From positions 694,259 to 758,258 of the forward strand of contig NW_017265143.1 in the NCBI RefSeq assembly GCF_001638985.1: a DNA stretch of 64,000 bases. The letters are read 5' to 3'. How positions within the stretch are numbered: the first letter of the stretch is position 1; each line of letters starts with the position of its first letter. The stretch is from Phycomyces blakesleeanus NRRL 1555(-) (Eukaryota > Mucoromycota > Mucoromycetes > Mucorales > Phycomycetaceae). The position numbers were made by a program, and so were the translations under genes. The notes beneath the pieces are model-generated. The model saw nothing but the letters and a program-made list of their open reading frames with translations. It was not told where the DNA came from and searched no databases. Shown here piece by piece: positions 12,022-23,292 of this stretch.

Positions 12022-12906
12022 AAAGCAACAAAATATTTTAGCAAAATGATAAAATATATATATATAAATAAATAATAAATAATAAAAATAAAAATGAAAT
12101 ATGATAAGGAGTCAGAAGGAAGGCAACATGTTTTTTCCACAGTGACCATTCCCCTTGCGAGGGAAGGCTTAGGACACTAGTCGTTAAAGACAGTAAGTTC
12201 ATCATTCCCAAATCATAATTTTTTGGAGAAAAATTTCAGTGACATCAATACTCGATCTCTCAGTGTTAGCTATGTATAGCAGACACGTTAAGTCTGCATG
12301 TGGCACATGAATATTTTCTAGCTGTCACACAATAAAATCTAATATTTCCTTTTGTAAAAAGTGTTTATTTATATATAAGATGTGTTTATATATAAATATT
12401 TATTTAACAATTGAAAGAGTTGACTCATTTGATAAACCCACGCACACGCACATGAAGTATTTGTGCAAGAATAATGATAGTAGAATAGTAGTATAATAAT
12501 AATAATAATAATATATTATATAAAATAATAATAAAAAGAAAATAAAAGAAAAAAAAAACAATAGAAAGGAAATAATATTTTGATTGCAAGGTGGATTTGT
12601 ATGTAAGGGTTGAAAATAAGGGGAGAAAATAAAAGAGGGAAAAAAGGGGGTGAGAGGAAGAGTAGGAGAGGGGGAGGGGGGGCTGGAGGGCAAGGGAAAA
12701 AGGGTAGGGGGTGTGTGGGAGATTGAAACTAAAGCAGGTCAACTCGGATAGAGAATAAAAGGGTTGTAGGGGTTAAAAGAGGAAGGACTAAAGAAAACGA
12801 AGTGATAATGAAGAAAGAAGTAGATATTTGACTTATATACAGAGTTATGTTAAAAAGGGAGAATAGAGAAAAGACGTGTGTGTGTGTGTGTGTTTGATCG
12901 CTCTCT
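12022..12906. other. Convergent intergenic region with polypurine tract
   Basis: Region between the 3' ends of two convergent genes. It contains a short hairpin (GCAGAC stem, 12279-12297), AT-rich tracts and a strongly purine-biased, G-rich plus-strand stretch at about 12600-12725. Open frames across the latter on the minus strand are low complexity and not believed. No gene is supported. Confidence 0.5.
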
Positions 12907-14184
12907 TTAAGCATGCTGGGGTTGTGCATCCCACCACCAAAAGGATTTATCTGTTACATTTGATCCACTTTGAACATTATCGATCAGGCCTGTCATGATT
13001 AAACCATCATAGACTTCTTCATAATATGATGGCATCTTAGTAATGGTTTGATCGAGTGGAATATGTGTCGCCATTTGGGCCACAAGTGCGATAAAGTGGC
13101 CTGCTGCTGCCTGCATACTAAGTGATGAGCTGTGTGTCGGTTGAACGGGAGTAGGTGTCTGAGAAAGAATGGCGTCGAGGTCCCAGTTGGGCATAATGGC
13201 GTTTGAAACAAGGATATAGTTGTCTTGACGATAATCCTGGGCCTTGGTACCAAGAATGCTGATATCTTTACGAAGATTAGGCTTCAGTCCACCAGGACGA
13301 GGTGAAGATGGTGTGCGGGTAAGCTCAACAGACGATGGAAGAATAGTAGCGCTTGAACTTGTAGCAGCTGCTTTTTGAAGCATCTGGTTCTGGCGTCTAA
13401 GTGTGTCAACTTCTGTCCGGAGTTGTCTGTTTTCATCTTCTACACTACCAAGACGGTCTTGTAGTCGCTCAGCATGCTTTTTGTGCTTATCTACCTGCCC
13501 CTCCAAAGTAGTAATATATTCTACGCCAATTATTAATACAATTTTTTTTTTAAAAAAAGCGCGTTTATCTATTTCACATTTTTTTTAAAATAATAATAAT
13601 AATAATATCTTACCCTTTCTTCGGACGCGGAAGTTGCGGGCTGAAATCTTGTTGCGCAGTTGTCGTCGCTCTTTTGGGGTCAACTTTTTTATATCAATTC
13701 CATCAGCTTCAGCACATGCTTCTAAAGCCAGCACATCTTCACACGCTGATGCGCTAGAGTCTCTTCTGCTGCGCTTTGGTTCGGTCTTGATAAGGTCCTC
13801 TGGAGCGACGGTCTGTGGGGGCTGGATTGGCTCAGAGAACAATAGTGGCGCAGTGCTACTGGCCGGAAGTGCAGTGGTGGTAATGGTTGGAGTTGTGGGC
13901 GGTGCAGATTGTTCTTGTTCCCTCAAAGCCAATTGCCGCTTGGCCATGTCAATTAGTTGTCTAATCTGGTCTGTTGTGGGCATAATCAGAGGAGGTCCTT
14001 CGTCATCTGCCAATTCTGGCGACCCCGCTCCAGGTGACAGATAGGGAAGACCAGCCAAAGAACATTCTGGTTCCTCATAATAGTTTTGGAAGTTGTAATA
14101 AGAGTCCAGTGGCTCTTCCTTGATAGGCATGTCTTCAGTGTGGTTGTTCAACCACTCCATGTCCATAAGATCTTCAAAGTCCAT
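12907..14184 (-). CDS. bZIP transcription factor, two exons
   Basis: A nuclear DNA-binding regulator. Exons 14184-13614 and 13520-12907 encode 394 residues. The N-terminal half is acidic, Pro/Ser/Thr-rich and probably activating. The basic region is KERRQLRNKISARNFRVRRK, carrying the NxxSARxxR pattern, and the intron falls right after it. The second exon begins EYITTLEGQV and continues into a leucine zipper with heptads through RLQDRLGSVEDENRQLRTEV. The C-terminal part is Pro/Ser-rich and ends in an aromatic WWWDAQPQHA. The RNKxSARNFRxRRKEYI core is widespread in fungal bZIPs of unassigned role. Its target genes cannot be read from sequence, so no symbol is given. Confidence 0.9.
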
Positions 14185-14362
14185 GATGATGAGAAGTATA
14201 AAGTAGTGAGGAATAAAGAGAGAATTAAAATAAAATAAAATAGAATAAAATAAAGGGGGATACAGAGGGCAAGTTAAAGTAAAAGAGAAAGAAAGGATCC
14301 AGTCACGCTTTCTTTTTGAGCACGAAAATGCTCGAACATTTTATTTTGGTCATGATATTGCC
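14185..14362. other. Short tandem spacer
   Basis: Only about 180 bp separates the bZIP start codon from the stop codon of isovaleryl-CoA dehydrogenase on the same strand. It is AT-rich with a (TAAAA)n-like tract near 14225-14255. Confidence 0.4.
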
Positions 14363-15963
14363 CTATTTGAATTGCTTATTGAATTCCCGCCCAATCAACA
14401 TCCGACGAATCTCACTCGTGCCTGCCCCAATCTCATAGAGTTTGGCATCACGGAGGATGCGGCCGGTTGGGTACTCATTTGTGTAGCCATTACCACCCAA
14501 ACATTGAATTGCGTCTAAAGCTACTTCAGTAGCTCTCTCTGCACTGTACAGAATTGCACCGGCACAGTCCTTGTTTGATATATGGCCTGCATCACAAGCA
14601 CGACCGACAGAATACACATAGGACCGAGAAGCATTGAGTTTAGTGTACATATCAGCGAGTTTGCCTTGGATAAGCTAAAGAAAAAAAGAAGGAAAGAAAG
14701 ATTAGCCATGTTGTTTTGATTGTCAATCAATTATTGTTATTATTATTATTATTTTCATCAACTCCTTACTTGGAATTCGCCAATCGGTACATTAAATTGC
14801 TTGCGTTCATGGACATACGGTACAGTCACATCAAGTGCATTCTGCATTAAACTAGGTGTGTAAAAGAAGTTTGTTAATTATCAAGAGAGATTATGATGAG
14901 TAATCATTGTGTATATTTACCCTAATGGACCTCCAGAAAGAACCAGTCTTTCCAAGTCAAGTCCACTCATCAATACATATACGCCCTTTCCTTCTTGACC
15001 CAAGACATTCTCGACTGTTTTTATTTTATTGTTTGTGTTTTGTGTTTTGTGTATGTTTGTATATGTTTGTTAGTAATCAAGTGTGTCAATATTTACAGGA
15101 AATATAACATACCTGGTACTTTGCAGTTCTCAAAAATGAGTTCACAAGTATTCGACCCGCGCATGCCCATCTTATCTAATTTTGGTCCGGTAGAGAAACC
15201 CTCGAATGTCTGATGGATTAGAAACGGCCTTATATTTATTATTATATTACCTTTTCGATAAGAAATGCAGTTATACCCTTGGGTCCTGCTTCGGGGTTAG
15301 TTTTAGCATAGACTACAAGTACATTGGCATCAGGTCCATTGGTAATCCACATCTTGTTGCCATTGAGTACAAAGTGATCTCCTTTTTTCTCGGCACGCAA
15401 CTTCATACTGACCACATCTGAGCCAGAACCAGGCTCAGACATAGCGAGGGCACCAACATGGTCACCAGATATAAGTTTAGGTAGATACTTGTCTTTCTGG
15501 GCCTTTGTTCCATTGCGAGTAATTTGGTTAACACAGAGATTTGAATGGGCTCCATAGCTCAGAGCTACTGATCCGCTTGCACGCGAGAGCTCTTCCATAA
15601 CCAGAGTGTGTTCAAGGTAGCCTAGACCAAGACCACCGTACTCTTCTGGAGCAGTAACACCCAAAAGACCCATGTCGCCGAACTTCTTCCACATCTCCAT
15701 AGGGAACTCATTGTTCTTGTCGAAATCTTGGGCTTTTGGGGCCAATTCTTGCTGAGCAAATGTGTAGACATTCTCCCGAAGCTCTTCTTGCTGGACTGTA
15801 AGATTTGCTACGGCCGCATTGTAGGTGTTGTAGGTACGGCACAGACCGGATCGGAGGGACTATATTGTGGTTGATATTTGGATCGACAATGAATACCGTT
15901 TAATTATTTATTCTTTAAGATTACACATACGCTTGGAGCACAACGGGATAATATTCGGAGCAT
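14363..15963 (-). CDS. IVD: Isovaleryl-CoA dehydrogenase, mitochondrial, six exons
   Basis: Mitochondrial FAD flavoenzyme of leucine breakdown, converting isovaleryl-CoA to 3-methylcrotonyl-CoA. Exons are 15963-15931, 15859-15251, 15209-15113, 15014-14921, 14851-14770 and 14674-14363, giving 408 residues. The first exon encodes [11 protein letters not shown], a short Arg-containing start of a mitochondrial presequence. Acyl-CoA dehydrogenase signatures are present: [31 protein letters not shown] and the C-terminal [20 protein letters not shown]. The segment [15 protein letters not shown] carries the catalytic glutamate at the position characteristic of isovaleryl-CoA dehydrogenase rather than of other acyl-CoA dehydrogenases, which makes the specific call strong. 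Neighbours are unrelated. Confidence 0.94.
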
Positions 15964-16509
15964 GTGTAGGACGACTTGAGGTCTTTGCGTGTTGTTTGTT
16001 GACAGAGAACAAAGAAAGGAAAGATGAAAAAAATAAATAAATAGAAATTAAGCCGCTGCATTGTTTGTTTATATCCCTTTTTGCTGCCAATCTCCATATG
16101 CCCAGAGCCTTCTCTTCCATTATACAAATTCCCACGCTATTGTGTATCCTTGACAGGAGCCTCAGAGTCCGATCGAGTCTTCATCACACTCCTCTTAAGA
16201 TGTAGGTAGATTTCAAATCCTGGTAAAGTAAAAGTAAAAGTACAATAAAGTAAAGCAAAAAAAAAGCGTAAAAAAGGCCAGAGAAACAGACTTTTAAAAA
16301 AATCGATAAAGTGGTCTTGTCTTTAGTATTTCCTTGTTACATACGGGTTACAGAACTCACAAAAACAACAACACGAATCTAACAATTATTTATGTTTTGT
16401 CTTTTAGAGTTCGCCCGTTCAAAACAGATTTTTCACTTTTCCCGTGACACCATGTATCACTTTCACTAAACATGCTGTAATATACAAACAAAACTTTATT
16501 TCATAACAT
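15964..16509. other. Intergenic region upstream of IVD
   Basis: 5' flank of isovaleryl-CoA dehydrogenase and 3' flank of the mitochondrial GTPase gene. Short open frames at 15908-16135 are AT-rich or overlap the first IVD exon out of frame. No separate gene is supported. Confidence 0.4.
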
Positions 16510-18186
16510 TTATCGTACACGATGGCCAGAGCCGAAAAACTTTCGAACATTGCCTTTGTATTCAAACGGAAGCATGGGGGGATCCCGAACATCGAATGCC
16601 TTTGGATCCGCTCCATTTGGTAGCCACACCTTGAAGTCTGCTTCATCAAATCTGCCAGCCACAGCAACCCAGCCACCGCCTGCAAAGCTCAAGTCAACAG
16701 ATGCCTGTAATGGATTGCCGTTGTTTACCACCCTGACTGTCCCATCCAGTGGTTTCATTCCCAGAGTAAATGCCATGCTTGAGTTTGGTTTAATTATAGG
16801 AGCAACACCAGTCTCTCCAGTAGGCGCAAATGGATCCAATGGAAGTTTGGCTGTTTTGGTGACATGTGGCTCAAGAGGGCTAAAAACAGTCATCATCACA
16901 GGCTCACTAGACGCTCTCAGGTCAATTCGCACCAAAGGTTTGAGAAGCAATGACTGGGAGGGTTGAAGACGAAAGGTAATAGGAATCAGCTCGGACTTGT
17001 TGAGTGCATTTTGATCCTCGGCTGACAGTTGATGCACTAATTGGTGATCATTAATAATACCAGGAGTGTCGATCAGGAACCGGTCTCGTGTAATAAATCG
17101 TCGCTTCATCCAATCCTCCCCCTCTTCGTTATGCCCTAAACCAAACGCATGCAACGGAACTTTGATTGTACCCATGGTTGTGCCAGGTATAGCCGAGCTT
17201 GTAATACTATATCGTTTCTTTACGCTTGCCTTGTACGCACGCGCAACTGCCGACTCTACACCCGTTGTTCCACGTCCTCCCTGAGACAACATCTGGTTGA
17301 CTAATGCAGACTTGCCGACATTGGTACATCCAACCATATAAATATCATCAGTGGGCAGACGCGCCTCACCCAATCTGCGAACCAAGCCAGATATACCCCA
17401 GCCTTTTCGGGCACTGACCAATGATACCCATTGTATCTGCTGTGTAGGCAGCCCAGTCAACTTTGCTTGGTGTACAATCCAATCCCGCAATCGCTGTTCG
17501 TGCAAGCGTGCTCTTCCCGGTAGGAGATCAAATTTGTTCGCTGCCAAAACAATTCTTGCACTTGGATTTCCATTTAACATCTTTACCACAGGCGTTAACG
17601 ACGAGGGAAGGTCAGTAAGGTCGATAACTACTACCAAAAGTGGATCCCGCTTTGTTTTTAAGAAATCCAACGATCCGTATTGTTGCGTTTCTCTTAAAAA
17701 TTGTGGCGAGCTTTCGGTAGTCAATTTGTTATTGTGTTTAAGTTTGTGGCATCGCTGGCACACAGGACTTTCTTCTTCTGTTGAGTTTATTTCTGGTCCT
17801 GGACTTGGGTAAATATCCTCTCCTTCTAACAATGCAAGTGTTTCCGCATCAAGACCTTCCAGCGCTGCTTTATACTGAGCGTCACTCATTGATTTGTTGC
17901 TCTGCTTCTTTATTTTTTTTGTGACAGGAGAGGTTCGGTTGACCAGATAACCTGGTTTAGATTTATCTGTTGTTTGGAAAGGTGCTCCACATCCAGGGCA
18001 GTCTAATAAAGGTTGGGCTGTTGTACTTTGGTATCGCGCTTGTGTTGATACTGTTTTGCAAGGCGCAATGTAATGTGAACGTAAGCTAACATGGCATGGT
18101 TGGACGAGGAGACGAGTTAATAACGATGTGCGCACCGTTCTTGCCGGAAGTCCAATGCGTCTGATCAGCAATGACGCTCTTTGCAT
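16510..18186 (-). CDS. Mitochondrial circularly permuted GTPase, NOA1/Gep3/YqeH type
   Basis: Intronless gene for a 558-residue GTPase of the YqeH family (NOA1 in animals, Gep3 in yeast), which acts in mitochondrial small-subunit assembly and translation. The N-terminus (MQRASLLIRRIGLPARTVRT) is an Arg-rich presequence without acidic residues. A zinc-binding region follows, with CPGCG near residue 63 and CQRCH near residue 142. G-motifs appear in permuted order: G4 NKFD, G5-like SARKG, G1 GCTNVGKS, G2 in GTTMGT and G3 DTPG. This order defines the permuted class. The C-terminal ~170 residues match the family's extra domain. The single exon is unusual for this window, where most genes have several introns. 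Confidence 0.92.
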   Translation of the reverse strand: MQRASLLIRRIGLPARTVRTSLLTRLLVQPCHVSLRSHYIAPCKTVSTQARYQSTTAQPLLDCPGCGAPFQTTDKSKPGYLVNRTSPVTKKIKKQSNKSMSDAQYKAALEGLDAETLALLEGEDIYPSPGPEINSTEEESPVCQRCHKLKHNNKLTTESSPQFLRETQQYGSLDFLKTKRDPLLVVVIDLTDLPSSLTPVVKMLNGNPSARIVLAANKFDLLPGRARLHEQRLRDWIVHQAKLTGLPTQQIQWVSLVSARKGWGISGLVRRLGEARLPTDDIYMVGCTNVGKSALVNQMLSQGGRGTTGVESAVARAYKASVKKRYSITSSAIPGTTMGTIKVPLHAFGLGHNEEGEDWMKRRFITRDRFLIDTPGIINDHQLVHQLSAEDQNALNKSELIPITFRLQPSQSLLLKPLVRIDLRASSEPVMMTVFSPLEPHVTKTAKLPLDPFAPTGETGVAPIIKPNSSMAFTLGMKPLDGTVRVVNNGNPLQASVDLSFAGGGWVAVAGRFDEADFKVWLPNGADPKAFDVRDPPMLPFEYKGNVRKFFGSGHRVR

Positions 18187-18422
18187 TGCAAGTATTAATA
18201 ATAATAAACAATGACGAAAGTAGAATTAGGTAGCTACTGAGAAAATCATTGGTAATGGAAGCAGTCCTTTACCTGTCACCTATCTTTTTTTTTCCCTCTC
18301 TTTTTTTTTCACTTCTTAACAGTTAAACTATCTTCTCTTGAGGGGTTCCTTTTTCACGGCCAAAGACAATTTCTTCTATCTATTCTAAGTTGTACTAATT
18401 TTGTATCAATTAATAATATTTC
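18187..18422. promoter_or_regulatory. Short divergent promoter region
   Basis: Only 236 bp separate the divergent start codons of the mitochondrial GTPase and Naf1 genes, so both promoters must lie here. Pyrimidine-rich tracts are present at about 18281-18320. No specific factor site is recognised. Confidence 0.5.
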
Positions 18423-20122
18423 ATGTCAACCAACGAACAAACTCCAATTGCCTTAAAAGAGGAGATCGTCTTTACTACATGTGAAGATCTTGATAATGAC
18501 AATGCCCTCAAAGTGATTCAACAACATGACACTATTCTCAACGGTCAAATAAAGGCAGATCTCACTCTTCAACCTTCTCCTATACTCAATCACTCTCCAG
18601 AGACAAGTAACTCAGAATTACCCGAGATTGACACTGCACCTACTACAACTATATGCGATTCTATCGTTTCAGAAGTAAGCATTTTCTTCTGAAAAAAAAA
18701 GAAGCTAAATACCAAAACCCCCAACTTTATTAAATTCAAACTTGTATTAATTAGTCTACTATTGAAACAAAGGAAAACTCTAATGATGCATTAATGGATA
18801 CTGTACAAGTCCCACCTGTATCTGCAGAGAAACCTATCACCAGTGGCTCTATGGAAACAGATGTCGAAGATTTTGTAACGTCTATTATTGGTGGCAACGC
18901 GCCTACTGAGAATAAAAATGCAGAAGAAAATGCAACAAAAGATGTACTTGACACAGCTATTGCAGCCGCAGACGTTACGACTACAGGATACGAGAGCAGT
19001 GATCTGGAAATGTCATCCGATGAGGACAGCGATAGCTCGGACGAAAGGTAATTGATTGGTTATTGATTTGAATTTGTAATCTACATTATTTATTATCTGT
19101 CTTCTCGCATCGCATTGCATTGCATTGCATTACATGTAATTAAATTGTGCTTATCAATTGTCATTGAATCTTTTTGTATTTATACTTTAGTGACGAGGAA
19201 GTAAGTGGAGAGGCTAAAACAGAATTGTACGACGATGAGGACGAAGAACCGGCTGGCACCACTGAATTGAGAACTACAAATGAAATTGTCGAAGTAGTGA
19301 TTGAGAAACCCAACTATATCTTGACCCCTCAGACAGAAATCATTGCGATTGGTACTATTCACAATGTGATTAACAATGTAATCGTCGTCCAAACCACCCC
19401 AGGATCTGTATTTGCTTTGGATATAGGCACTCTTTTTGTCTATGGTGATCGAGAGCTTATGGGAGAGGTGTTTGAAACCTTTGGTCCGGTACAAAGACCG
19501 TTCTATTCGGTTCGCTACAATAAAGCCGAAGAGATTGATAAGGAGAGAGCTGTAGTTGGAGCACGTGTTTTCTTTGTTCCATCCTATGAGCGTACCAATG
19601 TCATCCAAGTTGAGGCTTTGAAGAAGATTAAGGGCACTGATGCCAGTAATATTTATGATGAAGAGGCCGGTGAAGATGTAAAGTATCTAATATACAAACA
19701 CAAAGATGTAGTTAACTCAACATCTTCATCGATTCTTTATTCTTTTGCTTACAGGAACTTGAGTTCTCTGACGATGAGAAAGAAATGGAACACAAGAAAA
19801 GCTTAAAAGCAAAGAGAAAGTCGTAAGTATAAAATATGTTTTGGTGAATAATATAAACTGGTACTAATTAATACATAAATTTCTCAATTTATATATATAT
19901 AATCGTAGTCGTGCTTCGGAACGGAATGGAAAAGATCGTGCTCCTAAGCGGCCTGCTCATCAGAGTCTTCCAGCAACTGGAACGGATGATTTCTCCGCTG
20001 AAATGGCAGATTACCAAGGCTATTCTAATTATATAAACCAGGCAGTTGCGCCACCTCCAGGCCGTCAAGTTCAAAGCTATGCTGATATCAGCAACCCTAA
20101 TAGCTCAAACACACACTATTAA
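18423..20122 (+). CDS. NAF1: H/ACA ribonucleoprotein assembly factor Naf1, five exons
   Basis: Nuclear factor that escorts nascent H/ACA snoRNPs and is later replaced by Gar1. Exons are 18423-18674, 18755-19047, 19191-19677, 19755-19822 and 19909-20122, encoding 437 residues. The N-terminal half is acidic and disordered, with a Ser/Asp/Glu-rich patch (SSDEDSDSSDESDEE) around the second junction. The conserved Gar1/Naf1 core at about residues 220-330 contains EIIAIGTIHNVINNVIVVQ, then LFVYGDRELMGEVFETFGPV and PFYSVRY, the beta-barrel that contacts the dyskerin homologue. A basic stretch (KKSLKAKRKSRASERNGKDR) follows and probably acts as a nuclear signal. The length fits fungal Naf1. Confidence 0.93.
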
Positions 20123-21271
20123 TAATAATAGACATACCAATCAAAAGAAATGAAGAAAAAAAAGTCATCAGCATTCCACTCATTTGCACATAAAGATACA
20201 TTTACACAACCAATTTGACAAAAAGAAAGACCTACATTTTCTTTGATGACCCATAATTGTACTAATAGACAAAGCCAAATATCCTTAATACTAATAGAAA
20301 AAAAAGGCACGAAAATGATCTTTTTGTTCAAATAGTAAACGATACATTTAGTTTTTGTTAGAAATATATCTATATAAAAAGAGCTTCAAGTGGTAAATAT
20401 TATTGCATATAAAAGGAACAAAATAATATTTATTAAAAGCCTATAGTAAAAGCTGGAATGAAGGTTCGTATATATATATATCAAATGAGCAATACAGCTA
20501 CTTCCATTTAATATAGCAAATCATAAATACATATGCCATGCTTTACCAACAATCATCATTCTTAATTGAGATAGAGATAGAGATTTAAATCCAATAAAAT
20601 TCCAAAGCTTAAATTCTTATCCAAAAGTTGGTAGAATTCAAAGTTTTTTTTTGTACATGAATATTTTATACTTTGTTATAGCCTTGGCTGATTTGGTACA
20701 GGTTTCAGTCCAACCAAAAAAATATGATAGATATTTACATTAATACTTTGATTATGATTGGTACTCAAAGAAGCATACTTAACTGTAAGAATAAAGTACA
20801 TTATGTGTGTACTAGTATCAGTAATAATATATGTTATATTATCGTCAACATAATAAGTATATCATTATATCCATAACCACGTACTTAGGGTATGTTATAG
20901 AAATCTAAATGTTTGAGAGTAAATACATATCGAGTCAAGATATTTGGGTCGAGCAGAAAGCTTTTATAATATGAGCTTATTTAAAACTACAGCATATATA
21001 TATCCTGAACAAGACTAAGACTGGTTCTAGAGACCACTCAATTTTTAATACATAAAAATACATGTGCACAAATGTATATGTATAATGTTAAAATCCTTAT
21101 TTTATTCTAATAATGAGAAATGCTAGAATAGAAAAGACGGGAGAAAATATAGAAAGCATAAATCGACAGTACTTCAGTTTATTTATTATTTAATGAAAAG
21201 ATTTAGAGCTAAAGAAAAAGTCAAAATAGTTTGTAAAGATAAATTGCTATACATGTATACATTTGGGGATT
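20123..21271. other. AT-rich convergent spacer
   Basis: About 1.1 kb between the end of Naf1 and the end of the first Hsp70 gene. It is AT-rich with scattered TA repeats. No gene, RNA or repeat beyond simple AT tracts is visible. Confidence 0.4.
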
Positions 21272-22767
21272 TTAACTAGAGGTTTTTTCAAGTTCATGAG
21301 AAGCAAAACTTGAAGTATAAGTAAACTTTTCACCCCTGATTAAAGTCTCAATCATAATCTCAGTTTTTCCAAAGTACATGTTTGTTGTAAAGAATATTTT
21401 ATCCCCCAGTTTGACATTAGTAAATATAGAAAGTTCTTTAGAGAACTTAGCTACCTTACGAACACCTAAATCAGTAGTGTACCTTGGAGAACTTCCATCA
21501 AAATCGTAAGCAAACAAATCTAATAAAAGCCCCTTCTTTTGTTAGATTCCAATAGTGAAAGAGTCTCAAAAAGACATACCTGAATTAAAAGGGCCGGGAT
21601 AAAATACAAAGTATTCGTTAGAAACGCATTTGTTAACGGCCATGGATTCTCCTTTGGTGGCGAATATACTAAAACGATCATGACAGCGTGTAACACCATC
21701 ATAGTCTATATATTTTTTCTCTGGTGGATCCCTAAGGGCATCAAATATAGAACCACATCTGAGCCCATATGTACGCCGTAATATTCTGTGCGTAACTTTA
21801 TTGGGATCCATTCCGAACATAACTGCACCGCGAACCACTGCCATTTCACCGCGACTCGGTACATATATTGATCCAACTTTGGGTTTAAAAATCTCTTTAA
21901 CACGCCTGCCTAGATATCTGGATTGGCCAAACCCACCGACCAGAAATATAGCATCAATCTGTGTTCGAGACTGGTTTATTTGATCAGATATCAAATCCAA
22001 AACTTGTTTTACAACCGGCTCAAATACATCCTCGCGAAGTTCATCAACCGTGACTTGAAGTCTTCCGTCAGCTACTCCAATATTAGCCAAAATTTCCTCG
22101 TTTAGGCCCAATGAGATTGGAATAGTAAAAAATTCATCATCTTCATCATCAAATTGAGGCTATAATAGCGCCGCGCAGCTCTGTCAGTACACACATTTCT
22201 ATTATGCTTTTCAGATACACTATACCTTGGTTGAAGCAACAAAATGATCAATTAAGTTATCAATAATCTCTTTGTTGCCGTCAGCATAAGTGCCAAACCG
22301 TTTTATGATCAGATCTCGCATATTCCTGTCCAAGAAAGTCGATCCACATGTACTTCCTGAGCCTTTTGTAACTTCGCGAAGAGATGCGTCACCAGAAGAG
22401 GTATCGATTTCAAATACAATCAAGTCTAAAGTGCCGCCACCAGCATCACAGATCATAAAACGTTGTCCATGTTTAAGGTTGAATTGGCCCGATTTTTTTT
22501 CGCAATATAAAGAAGCTGCTTCTGGCTCGCTAGTAAGTATAAGACGATCTGGATTATCGCTACGGTCAACAATTCCAGCAAGGACTGCTGCTTCCCGCAT
22601 GATAGCTTTAGCTTGATCGTCCCATATAGCTGGAACTGTGAGACAATATTTGAAGTTTGAAGAATTGTAGATTACGCCGAGTTTATCTTTCAAGCAAGTA
22701 TGTATGTATAGATTAAATTCACGAAGATAGTCGGTTATTACTATTAAACACAATAGTGAGAACAAAC

Positions 22768-22802
<35 letters not shown>

Positions 22803-23292
22803 AAAAGATATAATAATCTTAAACTTACCTTCAAGAACAGTTAACCCATTTGGAAGTGCGGGGTATGTCTGGCTATGATCTAAATGTAGCTTAAACTTGT
22901 CGATCAAAACACCCATAGTATCTGGGCGCTTTGCTCTCTGAATAGCATCATACCCCCACGCAATGAGATTTTTGCTGTTTTGTTCATAAAACAGCACAGT
23001 AGGAACCTTGGGATAAATGTATCCACTACGTTTCGGCCTACAACCATACATACATATATAAATAAAGAATCCATTTCTTTTAATGAGAATATAATGTTAT
23101 ACCAGTCAGTTATGTCAAATATTTCGTTGATACTGCTTTTAATGTATATGTAAGAGCATCCAGAGAATGTGGTTCCAAAATCTAGTAATATTGAGCTTTG
23201 AGCACATGCTTTCAAGTAATAAAAGTCTTTTTACCTATTCCAACTATGTAGGAATAATTGTCAAATTCATTATCCAGGATTCTGCCTGCCAT
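21272..23292 (-). CDS. HSPA12-like Hsp70 protein, array copy 1
   Basis: Member of the divergent HSPA12-type branch of the Hsp70/actin-fold ATPases. Exons are 23292-23235, 23181-23103, 23037-22829, 22740-22226, 22159-21580 and 21519-21272, about 562 residues. ATPase motifs are intact: phosphate-1 VGIDFGTTFSG (about residues 17-27), phosphate-2 ICDAGGGTLDLIVFEI (about 211-226) and the adenosine motif FLVGGFGQSRYL (about 360). The C-terminal ~130 residues are a short divergent region ending SHELEKTSS; no classical Hsp70 peptide-binding sequence or EEVD tail is seen. It is the most divergent copy of the array with copy 2. Intron 3 carries a run of about 30 T. Cellular role unknown; chaperone or sensor function is inference. 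Confidence 0.88.
22770..22799 (+). repeat. Homopolymer run of about 30 T
   Basis: Uninterrupted T tract inside intron 3 of Hsp70 copy 1. Its length is prone to replication and sequencing slippage, so the exact count is doubtful. Confidence 0.9.

Noticed and set aside
12279..12297. Hairpin between convergent genes as an independent terminator
   Set aside because: Six-base stem with a seven-base loop; fungal RNA polymerase II does not use such terminators and the stem is short enough for chance.
12400..12929. Minus-strand open frames rich in Phe, Ser and Pro
   Set aside because: They translate a polypyrimidine tract, have no similarity to known proteins and lie in a 3' region.
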